In this document: positions 26,094 through 38,600 of the stretch, piece by piece
How the letters are laid out: every line of letters begins with the position of its first letter
Numbering within the stretch: position 1 is the first letter of the stretch
Assembly: GCA_963682055.1 (NCBI GenBank)
Contig: OY821747.1
Span: 32,858,126 to 32,922,125 of the forward strand
DNA from: Primula veris
Lineage: Eukaryota > Streptophyta > Magnoliopsida > Ericales > Primulaceae
DNA: 64,000 nucleotides
Direction of reading: 5' to 3'
The notes under the pieces: generated by a model
Seen by the model: the letters and a program-made list of their open reading frames with translations, nothing else
What the model was told of the DNA's origin: nothing
The model's database searches: none
Program-made: the position numbers and the translations under genes

Positions 26094-28311
26094 CTACAAA
26101 AATGTGGTTGAAAATGAAAATGAAAATGATAAAAATGTGGTGAACTTAAAAAGGAAATTATGAACCGAAAATGTTAATTATGAACCGAAAATGTTAGTAG
26201 GGAGAGTATTATTTATAAAATATTATATAGTATAAAATATATATTATTATTATAATAACTTGAGATCTCAGCAACAAAGTCAATCATCAATTTATTATTA
26301 TTATTATTATGAGAGGGAAAGATATGGAATTTGGATATTGATGGGTCCCAACTGTGTATTTAAAATTAAAAAAAAAAAATTATATATATATATATATTTC
26401 ATTCGTAACAAAAACAAGTTTTCGTTTCAAAAAACCGTGTTATTTAAGTATTTGAAACAAGTTCGGTAAAAACTCAATAAAAAAAAAATTTAAAAATCAA
26501 AAATTTCAAATATAAACTATTTTTTAATTAAAATGTGAGTTTTTGAGTATAATTTCGTTATATCTAAACTGACAAAAAGTTATTTTTTTAAATATAAAAA
26601 AGAGAAAATTTACTAAAAAAAAAAGAAAACAGACACTTATTTTGGGACGTAAAAAAAAAAAAAAGAGGACATTTGTTTCAGGACGGATGGAGTATATACT
26701 CTTGTAGAGAAAGACAGGCACTGTAGTAATTAAGTAGTATTATAAGTACTTATTTACTATTAAAAATAGGTGACTCGGTATATTTTTCTAGATTTATTGT
26801 TGGCTTTGAATAAGGGTAATGTAAATAAAAGAAAAATTATCGAAATTTTGACTTTTGAAATAATTATCAAAAATACACATGTCAAATTTTTTGTAATAAA
26901 AAGTAGAAACTTCTTAATTAAGTCGCAATTCTATTTCTTCCATTTTCCTTCGCTCTTTCCTTTATTTTTTTCGCTTTCTTTTCACATCTTTGTTTTTGTC
27001 TCTTCACGTGTGGATGATTGAGGTTTGAACATTTTAAAAAAAAAATTTGGTGAAAGTGTATTTTGGCAAATATGAGCTTTGTTTATGAAATCTTGGACGT
27101 AAATTGAGGGTTTTTTGGGCTTTCGAGTTAATTTTTGATTTGATTAATCCACTTAAATTTGAGATATTTAACGAATTAAAATGTCATCTAAATAAAGATT
27201 GGTAAAAGTCGAGTTTTTAGAAATTGGATTTGATCAAAAGAGCGACCTATTTTATAAGTGTAGTGGTGATATGTGTTTCTGACTAAGTAACCAACAAGTA
27301 ATTCGAAAATGATAACGGAGCCACCAAATCGACCCGAGTCAAAGAGTTACGGCCAAGCAAAAATCCAGTAATAAGCCAAACAAAGTAAAACAAATAGATT
27401 TGAACGAGAAGTCGTAATTCAATTAATGGTTGTAATTTCTGAATTTTTGCCAGCAATGTTCAAATAATATATTTTACACTAATTTTATTCGTGTAAAATA
27501 ATATTAGTGTTAAATAATGTAAAAATTTTAAGAAGTCGCTAAAATGGTTGTAATTCAATTAAACTAGTTTATGTACCAAAAATAAAATAAAATAAAATAA
27601 AATTAGTGTAAAATAATATAGGGCTAGGTGTTTGCCGGCAATGCCAGCTTATATATGATTTTTTTTAAGGATTTGGAATGTTACATAATTTGTCTATCTC
27701 ACACGTACACTGAACATAAATATACATATAAATTATAATTTATATAAGACAAAATTTTCATGTTCACATTTTGTTTGTTTATTCTCAAAAATAATATATT
27801 TCAGAATGTTTTACACCTTGTCCTTCATACGCAAAACAATAATCATTCAATTAGAGGGATAAAAAGAAATGGCGGGCCAATCGATGTTTTTTTTGTTTTT
27901 TGTTTTTTTTAAAACATTCGTATCTAATAACTCAAAACATATTTTTTTTTAAAATTTAATTATTATATTATAAAAAGTGTTATGTATTAGGAACCATATA
28001 AATTTCCTAAATTTCCGGAATACAAAATTCATATGAGGAATGTATATGATTTGCTAAATGAATATAATAGTAAAAAACTATGTGATCAAAATTTGTGTGG
28101 TTGAGATATTGTTATGATTATTAAATGATAATAAATAAATAAAAAGAAATAATGTAGTGTTATTATAAGTAAATTAATAACCAAACTGTAATTTTGTGTA
28201 AATGTAAACGGTTTATTAAAATATATAAATGTGTTAGGTTTGATAAAATAGTTAAAGTTTGTTGATGCAACTGGTATTAATGTAAAAAAATTGACCGTGT
28301 ATCTATACTAT
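26094..28311. other. Very AT-rich intergenic DNA
   Basis: No gene recognised. It includes simple repeats (tta and ta runs near 26280-26400) and a Stowaway-like end, ggacggatggagta, at about 26682. The rest is A- and T-runs with short chance ORFs. Confidence 0.4.
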
Positions 28312-28602
28312 TAGTTTATGTCTAAATATCTTATGAGATCTTAAAACAAATATTTACAAAATAGTATTGATAGTTTGAAAAATTAAAAATAAAAAAACTG
28401 ATAAAAAAAACTGCTAAAATAAAAGTAAGGCTATTTCACGGTTACCATCTCTCTCCCTTATTATACCTCTGCCTTTTTCTTTCTCTTTATAAACAGGTAA
28501 AACCCTAAATACAAAAATTTAATATATATATATTTATATAATCTTATTGCGTAACACTGTTCCACAAATCACACCACGCATCGCGTGGCCTCCGTGCGCT
28601 AG
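28312..28602 (+). mobile_element. Non-autonomous Helitron
   Basis: Starts TCTATACTATTAG after an A and ends CTAG before a T, as expected for Helitron insertion between A and T. Eleven bases (28589-28599) separate the end of a perfect hairpin (ccacgc-atc-gcgtgg, 28574-28588) from the terminal CTAG overlap region, the classic Helitron 3' structure. About 291 bp and non-coding. The 5' boundary is inferred from similarity to the element at 49914. Confidence 0.65.
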
Positions 28603-29113
28603 TATATGTTTATACTTAGTAAAAAACCAAGAAGAAAAATAGAAATATATAGCTTTAAAATATATTATTATCTTCACTATTAGTACTATATATATGTGTG
28701 TGTGTTTTTTCATGTACATTTAGAAAGATAAAAATGTATTATATTTAGAAAGATAAAAATGTATTTTTTAACAAAAATATATTATTATACATGTAAAGGA
28801 ATGCATAATACGTATAATTAAGTGAGTGTGCGATTAAATGACAAAATTATGTGAATATATTTTTGACTGAAAAAAAAGTGACAAACTAAATGTAACTTGC
28901 AAACATACAATACTCCAATTGATTGTTACGTAGTATTTTGAAAAAATACAAGCATGAAACATTACATAATTTAACCCTAGAGGCGGTTACGTGTCGGGTT
29001 AGAGAGAGAAAGCTTCTCTGGGTCATCGATCGCCATTTTTTTTTCCTTTTTTATTTTATTTTAGTTTAACCCTAGATAGTGCACTAGTTAAGGACTCTAT
29101 TATAATTAACTAC
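28603..29113. other. AT-rich intergenic DNA
   Basis: Nothing recognised beyond A- and T-runs and a short repeat of the phrase tttagaaagataaaaatgta at about 28718-28765. Confidence 0.4.
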
Positions 29114-29305
29114 CACTACAAAATAATGTTTGATTTAGTGAGAGTCAAAAGCTGTCACAAACATGTCACTAATTTAAAAAACTGTCACAAATCTGTCGCA
29201 AATTGACTAAACTGTCACAAAGCCGTCACAAAAACCGTCGCTAATAAGCTCGTAACAAAAAATACCGTCACTAATCACGTCGCGATTTGGTTATTTTTTG
29301 TAGTG
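29114..29305. mobile_element. CACTA-like MITE, GTCACAAA family
   Basis: Begins CACTACAAAATAATG and ends ATTTTTTGTAGTG. The interior consists of repeated ctgtcacaaa and ccgtc(g/a)ctaat motifs. A close copy lies at 51732-51923 and an inverted, diverged relative at 46908-47084. The flanking trinucleotides here are TAC and TAG, so the duplication is imperfect at this copy. Confidence 0.65.
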
Positions 29306-32300
29306 TAGTGTGCAAAGAGTGAGATAAGGAGTATTAGTATATATTTTTATATTGGTAATTACATTGACGGATACACTAATAAAACAAGTTTTTTGTTTTT
29401 GTTTTTTGGGTACATGACTCGCAAACCAAGGGATGGAACTCGACTCCCCATGCCTTAAAACGATCCGCCCCTTACTACAAAATGTCGAGTTTTATGTTTA
29501 GCTTTCTGCTCATGTTGATTAATATATAGTATTTGGCAAGAGGCTTCCGTCATAATACGACTCGGGCACTCATTGCCTATCCTAAGCTTACAAGAATCAT
29601 GACCTAGGCGTCAAAATGGAATGCCTCTGTCCTCATAACGGTTCAGCCGGGTTGATCCGGATACCTTCGAGATATTCATATAATAGAATTATAATTGGTT
29701 AATTGGTAAACCGGTTTAATCGGAAACCATTATCAGTCAAAATCATATAGTATATTTTATTTAATTATTTATCGAAATCATCAACAGTAAGGCATGTGTC
29801 TATATTAATATTTTTTAACAAAACCATATAACAAGACATTCAAATATTTAAAATAAGATAATTAGATCCCCAATACAACTGATTTTAACACACTTGTAGT
29901 TCTACCATTTATAAATCATTAAATAGTCTAATATTTTTGTTACCTTAACCCACTATAATAAAAAAAAATCATTTAACATCATAAATTTTTTTGAGTTAGG
30001 TTGGTTAAGTGGTCGTAACTAAATTTTAGTAACAGTTAAATTTTAATAACAGTTTATCAACTAAAATATACAAGTGTAAAGACAGGCCAAATGACAGTTG
30101 CTTTCCATATAACACCAACGTCATTCAACATATTAAATTTAAATCTATAAATTTTAGTTGAGGATTTTTATTATAAATTAAGTTATGGTAAATACCAAGT
30201 CTAAGTACTAATGGACAATGATATCGGGACAAAAACAACTATTCGGCTGGTGCAATTTTTGCCTTTTTTTTATTGATATTCTGTCCTTGGATTATTGTAT
30301 TTTGTAGCAATCAACAGGGTTTTATATATTTTTATATCTTCGTTTATTCATTTTTTTTCGTTTTGTAAATTAATTTCTTAATTTTTATACTTTTACCATG
30401 TTTTCTACTTTTATTTTCTTTTTTGCCTTTGTTTTTTAATTTTTTTTTCCTTTTTTCAACCGCTAAAACTTGAGTACAAATAGGAAAAGAAAGTAAAAAA
30501 CCAAGCTAAAAATAAGAAAATTTAAAAATAAAGGTATAGAAAGTGGAAATTATAGTTAAAAAAAAGAAACATTAAGAAACCAAAGTAAAAACGAAAAAAA
30601 TTGAAGAAACCAAGGTAAAAAAATTGAATAAAACCCAATCAGTAGACAGATTCAAACTAATTTTTTTACACTGAAATAACTAAATATCGTAATCCTCTAA
30701 GATGTAGTTACGCAAGTCTCAGTTAGAACTTAACTTTACAGAATTCAGTTATCAGTTGTAAGTGAAATTGAATATTTGTATATAAGCTTAAAACACACAC
30801 AAACGTACTTGATAAATAGAGATTGAACACGATACGTTTGATGACGAGGTTCGACCAAGTCAATTACTCCGGAGCTCGGATAATTAAAATATTGAGAAAT
30901 ATTATAATGAATATCTAAGACTTACAAAACTAATGACTCACTCAAAGTTTAAGCATATATTGTTATTGTTATTACACCTCTCAACTATAATATCAATGGT
31001 GGACTTCCGCCGTAGTTTAATTTCTCTGGCAATATAACACATTATTCTAAGAAAATAAACTTTCAAGTTCCGAATATAAACCCTACGACTGAAAATGCAT
31101 TTATATATCATGCTTACACACAAGTTAACATAATATATTAAGCAAGTTTCCAAGTTAACATAATATATTCATTAGAAATACAATGAATATATAATAAAGT
31201 AAATAATAAGTGTTATTTAACAAAATAATGACAAGAAAAAGGAATGATTAGACATTATAAAATAGGTAATGCACAACGATTAACCATAGTAATTCTTCTT
31301 TTTTGTTATTTTTCCATTTCTATCACAATTTAATTTGTTTTGGTCTAAACTTTCTGCCAACATTTTAACGTTTCAATACCAAACCTCTTTTGACTCTATA
31401 ATTAAGTGGATCATCTACAACTTATTTCACAAAATCATAAACAAGAAAGCAATAATTTTGGTGTTGATAGTCGAATGATAGCATTGCATGGCCTATTCTA
31501 TCTGAAAATTCTCAATTGCCAAAGCTGATGCGTCTTAATTTTTCTCGGCATATTTATCGTATCCGGCCTTGTCTTAATGAGACGGATGTTGTAACTTGTA
31601 ATTAGCTAAATAAACCGTGTAAACATGGGAAAAGACCTACTTGGTGGATAATTAGGGGAGTACCCTTTAGAGGTCTCGGTCAGAGAAAGGGACGCGTGAT
31701 ACGGGCCGGACTTCGCGAATCCTGATCAGCTGAATAATTTTTGCTCATCACAAGCTTTAACTTTTGTTTCTTTTCCAGACACATTTTATCTATCCGTTCA
31801 ACACAATGGCTTGCCAACGTGCTGGGTTACCTTAATCCCGTCCGTTACCACTTAAACCAATTTTCAGATATCATTAGTATAAATGGAAACATGTAATAAT
31901 TTTCGACAAAACATCGTCGCATTGTAATAAAAACATCCGGACATCCATTTTTATTCGAATTCTATAGTTTGTGCAGTGACACGAGGAATGCAAATAAGTA
32001 AATAGTTTTACATAAAATAATTATGAAAGAATTGCACAAATAATAGAATTGTTTATAGAGACGAGTCAAAGTTCATATGAAATTATCCATCTTCTGCCAA
32101 GGGACCAAACCAATGTGTCCACCTAGAGACTTGTATCGTACCAGAAATAAACATAATTGATGAACTCACACGGCGGTTTCAGAAAAACCCAAACTCGAGC
32201 CAAATTTTGTTAGCATTCAAGTAACCATTAAATCAGGTCTCTGATCCAACCGCATGCGGTTCATACTTCACACCGTTCTTTAGATGCTTTCTCATGAGAC

Positions 32301-32662
32301 AAATTGAAAAAATAAATAAAGTGAACTACATGACCAACATATACCATCTGTCAATATATTTTAGCTTTCAAAGATTAAAGTTCAGACATGCTGCTACACA
32401 TGAAGACACTTTCTCAATTCAAGTATTGTGTTTTTCATTTAATAATACAGACATGAACCAAAAGATTTGTGAACAGAACTAGATAGTTGTCTTAAGAGAA
32501 TGCGCATGGCATCACAATAGCTGCTATCGCGTAGAAAAACAAGTTTGCACACTAAAAGAACCATAGCTCTAAAAGAACATCCGACATAACTGGTAGTCAA
32601 ACAGCAATTCAAGCACATGTAAGATAGCCTTTCAGTACAAGTCTTTTGAGAGTTCACTACAT
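29306..32662. other. Intergenic DNA between KCBP and ARF8
   Basis: No convincing gene or RNA. Mostly AT-rich, with a pyrimidine-rich then purine-rich stretch at about 30250-30640. A less AT-rich patch lies at about 31590-31860, with no ORF that I recognise. The last few hundred bases before 32663 should include the 3' untranslated region of ARF8. Confidence 0.4.
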
Positions 32663-35600
32663 TTAATACTCCAGAGACGTTAATCCAGAAACGAAGTCGC
32701 GAACATCATTTTCACCGGGATTTACTCTCCTGCTGAGAGATTCAACTTCTTCCTTCCCCAGTTTCAATACATCCTCGGGAGAAAGTATCTTGATGTACCA
32801 GACGTTATTTACAAACGACCTGCGAATAATATTTTTACCAGTAAATGTACAGATAATGAAAATGGGGGAATAATTTTTACTGTCAAGATCAACACCATTC
32901 TTGACTACTTTCAAACGGGAATAAATTTGAGACTAAACTAGAGAAAGGTCCTCAATGGCATGCTCAACTAGTTTTAGATATTAGCATTTTATTGACACAT
33001 TTCTAATAGACTGTGTTGGTTAGGGTTTTCGAGTTTTCAGTTGTCAAAAGAGTTGATTCTCAAATTCTCTTTCACACAAGTCCTGCAAATGGGCTTAATG
33101 TAATAACCAACCAAAAAAGGTAAATTGTGCATTTCGAAGATGAACAGAAGATGAAATCCCTTTACTGCTTTACAATAAAACTTAGATCTGCAAACATTTC
33201 TAAACCATTTATCAAAACCCCGTTTTGGAATTCCAGCTATGTGGGACCTAAGAGAACATTTCTGGGCATATACTGACAAAAGATTCAAAGCATGGAAAAT
33301 GCCAATCAATTTTCATTTTACACCTGAAAGTCAAAGTGACCACTCGATTTCTGGATAGTGAGTTGTTGAAATTATCTCAAATAATTTTTAAAGGGTCGAA
33401 TTTCCAGGTGGCACTTACTCCCATGGGTCGTCTCCAAGGAAAAGAACATCATTCTCCCTGTCGACGAATACAAGCTGCCAGCCTGATCTCTGAGGATCTT
33501 CAACAAAACCCCCTTCTATACCAAACATCTGTGCCAATTCCTCTCTCAGCTCATTATAGCTGCTGAATCGGCTAATGTCCAGTGATCTTCCTACTGAACC
33601 CGATCTATATACCTGCATATATATATATACAAACACACTCTGGCCACTTAGCTGAAGTAGAAGAATGCCTAAGAATTAAAATTGGCACACTAAAGAGCAA
33701 TACTATAATATTGAATTTCACTCGTACTTTACCTAATTTTCCGTCCCGTGAAGATGGTCAACTTTTGGATCTTCACATAGATTACAAAGTGCTAACAAAG
33801 GTGGCTACAATATTGAATTTTTCACTTGAACTTTACCTAATTTCCCGTCAATCACTTCATTAGACTCACCACCCGTTGCCAATGAGTTCAATTTTACTCG
33901 CTACCCGTTGCCAATTACACTCATCACTTCATTAAGAATAAGGTACTTGCTCACTTTTTTCTTCCCAAAACCTTACCCGCTTTTTGCGACAAGATATGTA
34001 CACCAACCAATCCTGTATTCATTATGTCTTATTCTGATAACACAATAAATGATTGACTGGTTGACATATGCTCTGCCCGTTTAAAAAAACAATGCTGCCA
34101 CATCTACAGGTACTGTTTTTGGGTAAGATTTATGGGTGAAAATTAGTAATGTTCATATTTTCATGTGCTTATCGTGTACAAAATACCCGAAAATGGACCA
34201 TTATTTAAGAAGTGAAAGTATAAAATATGGATCATTGATGAGAGTCGGAGGGAGAATTTTATACCTTCACAAATGTACGTGAGGAATTTGATGGGTCGAC
34301 TTGAGCTGAGGTGTGCAACAGCTCAGAAGAGTTTTCAATACAATCATACATAGAACCTTGAAATCCCGGTGTTCCCAGAGGCATCGAAGACAAATCAGCG
34401 TTAACCGAGTTAGTATGTACAGTGGAAATCGTGGTAGGGAGTAAAAGCCCAGAGTCGATATTAGCACCAAAAAGAGCATGGTTTTGTGTGTCTAAACTAG
34501 AACTATCGTGTGAATGTGTAAATTTCTGTACCCATTGTTGCTGAGGTGGCACAATCCTTGAGTAGTTGAAGACGCTATTATTATCAGCTCCTTCACCACA
34601 AAGAGATCCGAGCATGTTTTGCACAGAAGGAGTTGCCATATATTTTGTGTTATTATCAGAAAATTCTTGTTTTTGAAATGAAGACGATGGAACATTGGAT
34701 TGGACGAGGAAAGGGTCGTGATAAGGTTGTTGCTGTTGTGTTTGCTCCTCTGGTTGTATTATTTGGTTTTGTGGCTGAAATAGTTGTTGCTGGTTCTGTA
34801 TTCCCGGAATTTGACCACCTGACTGCGGAAGATATTGAAAAGGCTGTTGTAATTGCAAGAATTGTTGTTTTAAAACGTCGCCACTATTGATATTCTGTAA
34901 CCCAGCTGCTAACATGGCTTGATATTGCTGATTAAGATCGTTACGAACAAAGGTTGGGTCCATTCTCTGTTGAGTATAAGGGAAAATGCCACTGTTTTGG
35001 AAATTTAAAGTTTGTAGTCCTTGTTCTGCAGTTTCCCCTCTTAGCCATGCCATGCCATTTATCGCTCCATCTCTAGAATCTGTGGAGAAAAAGAAATTGA
35101 GGGAAGAGAAGAACTGAAAAGATTATTAAAATTGATGGAGTTGGTTCTTTTGTTAATCGATGGAGAACAGTTAAAAAGAGAAATCTGTCATCCTTGCTAA
35201 TATTATTTAGATAATATGTGTTGGTGCTAACATCGGTTTAAATAATTTCTGAAATCAATGACACTTACTTACCACAACTATTTTCTTGGTATCGCCATAT
35301 TGGCAAACACAGAATGACTAAGTACAGAATCATAATTCAAATGATTGTAAGAAGTAACAACAAATATAATAACCCTACTTTATGTTGAATAATTCAAATC
35401 GGATACCTTTCTAACGGGGATAGTGGAATTCAATAAAGTAAAAACTAACATTTGAAAGAACAAGTCTTCAGCGTCCGCAAAATGAAAAAACAAAGAAAAA
35501 AGCACACTAAACAAGGTTGTATAGTTTACCTGGCTATTAAATTAGTTATAAAAAGACAATTGAAGTGTACAATAAACCCTCTTAGTCTTGGTCCTTGTAA

Positions 35601-38600
35601 CAGTATGGGCTTAGTCAAACATTTGGTGACTAAAAAAAGTTTCACTCAACTTTTACTCTTTTCTTGAATAATACTCTCCGTCCAAGCATTCTTAACTACA
35701 GAAACTCTAATTACAGAAACATGATTCAAGACTGAAAGCATTTTTATAAAGGTCGATTGACTTGGAAATGTAATAAGCAGCCTATTAACATTGTTCTTAT
35801 TAGTACATCATGCTTTAAATTTCCCAATTTAACAATCAATCTATACGAAATAGAACAATTAGGATAAAGCGTTAAAGTTTCAACTCAAAAGTCCTACTGT
35901 TAGTTCAACCATGCCGATGTACTAAGCATAAACCTTCACAAAATCGAACAATTAAAGCACTAACTTCAAAATTCAAGTGTTGTCGCACCCGTGGATTTTG
36001 ACTGGGTAGTACCAAAATTGTGAATTTTGTAAACGTTGGTTCAATAATTGTTCAATTTTTATTAAGTTATCTTATTGTGAACTTTGATATATGGTGTTGT
36101 AGAAACCCGTCCATTCCCCACTAAAAGGCCTATTAGTAAGGAAGGAGAGGGGCATATATTAATCATTGGCTTTATCAATGCCTCAATGATGTGGGACTAT
36201 TCAACGATGTGGGACTATTCCAACACTCCCCCTCACTTGTGGGTTGGTCAATTTCCGATAAGCCCAACAAGTGCAATCAACAAATCGGGTGGAGGTGGCC
36301 CATCATACAAACGGGCTAGCCTTTGGCTCTGATACTATGTAGAAGACCGTCCATTCCCCCACTAAAAGAGACGGGCTTCTACAGGTGTATTAAATGTTTA
36401 AAGCTAATAGGCTCGTGTACGGAAGTGACATTTCCCCGAAAGGTAATCAACTACCTTGAAAAGACGAGGCACCCGGATACCAAGGACGTTTAAGCCTGAG
36501 AGGAAAGAGAGATGGGTACATGGGAAAAGTTGTCAAAGGTTCAATTTCCCATAACGACACCCGTGGTTGCTTCTCACTTGCAGTTGATTCATCCCACCCA
36601 ACCTACAACAAAAGCCAAAAGACTGATTTTCATGAAAATTAAATAAACATAGGAGAAGCTGATATAAATACGCAATCCAATCTAAGATTTTATAGTAGGT
36701 GTATACCGATAAAAGTGACAGTAAGAATGGTGAATTTTAATAGTCCAATGATTCTCTTTGGAAGTTACAATAATACCCACGGAAATACAAAAGCTGTCAT
36801 GTCAAAAGTTTTGTTGTTCGACATATGAAGGGCTGGGTAAAAATTTAAACAAGATTTAATTACTAAAAGAAGAAAGTGATTTTGGAACGTCCTAAAATAG
36901 AACAATGATCACATATTATGGGTCGGAGGGAGTATAGAAAGAGAAACCCCACTTCTGTACGTTAATTTATCAGTTTTTATGAAGTAGTTTACAATTTCGA
37001 CACAATCAGTACACCAACCTATCGACATTTACTGTTTAGACAACCAATAATATAATATCTTGAACTCAATCCACTGACTTGTAAAAATTTAAAGTTGCTC
37101 AAAAGTTAAAATTTGACAATGCAGAAATTCTTTGATGTTGAGCAGATTAATGCTTACTACAGCAGCGTGATCAAGAATTAGTACATAATAACGCTTTTGA
37201 GTTGAGATTTTAAAGCTAGGGTCCAGATTGTTCATTCTTGAGCAGATTCGTGGATGATAGTATCTCAAATTGTGGATTCAATAGTATGGTCAATGATGTA
37301 CTGATTGTATAATTATTGCCACACAAGAAACACATTTAAGCAGTAAAAAGTGTAGGAAACTAGGACACAAACTGAAGAAGGCATGAAAAATATGGAAATA
37401 AGATTACGAACTACCTTAACGGACCTCCAATGGGAATTTGGCCAACGAACAGAATCCAAGTCACCAATTCCAGTTATAGTACCCATGTATCTGGATTAAT
37501 AAGCCGCACAACTAAGGTAACATAGATCCCGTAAAACAAAATGTAATGCAAAAACAACAAGTGATAAGTGCATATCAGCCCCAAAATAGGTGAAATTTGA
37601 AAAAGTGAAGAGATTCTTTTACCCCCTTCAACCTCCCCTTATCTATGCACCGTCACCTATATTAGTCTAGTTTTATATTCAAAAAAATCCATGATTATGA
37701 ATACACATTTATCTATATATTATAACAATTGAATATGAAAAATATTTATACCTTTTTCAATTTAGAGAAAATACAAGAACGAAGACAAAATGAAGAAATT
37801 TGAAATTTTGATTCATATCTTGTCCATAAATTAAGATGTTTGTCAAAATAATTATAAAAGGTCATAACCATTACTTCAAAGTCACGTTTCAAATTTTGAT
37901 TAATAAACTGCAATAGCAGCTCCTACCATGTATCTTTGTGCAATATGTACAGCATATAACATTTTTCACCTTCACACTACATTACATGTGAATCCCAGAA
38001 AAAAAATTATCAATCTTGCTTTTAGCACAACAGTTTTGCAATTACTATTTGCCCATGTAATGTTGGAAGTAAAGACAAATCATATAATCTCTACATGGAG
38101 GTGATTTTATTTCTCGGTAAATAAGATAATTCTTTCAGTTACTATGAGAATCAAATTTGGTCCTACAAAAGAAATTTCACCTGGGTATGCATGTTCCTGG
38201 TCTTGATCTTATTCTTTTGTAATTCAATTACACCAAAGAAGACCCACGCATTATAGACTTTATAGTTGACTATTGCCGCATTATAGACTTTATAGTTGAC
38301 TATTGCTTTAGAATCTGTCGACATATTCCTAAGTTATTTGACTGAATTCTTTTAATTCTACACTAACGTATAATCCTTTATTCTAAAATTATTGTTGATT
38401 TTCATTAACATAGACCTCACATCAATACTTTGGGACGGACGGAACACTAGCTAGTTTAATTTTTTTTAAGGCAACAAATGAGGAAAAGGATGCACTTTTT
38501 TTTCAAAAGTGATCAGTTATTGTTACAAAATAGTAAAATGAAGTGAACAGTGAAAAGCTAGAAAAACAAAAAGCTAAAATTACAGGATGGATGCATTGCG

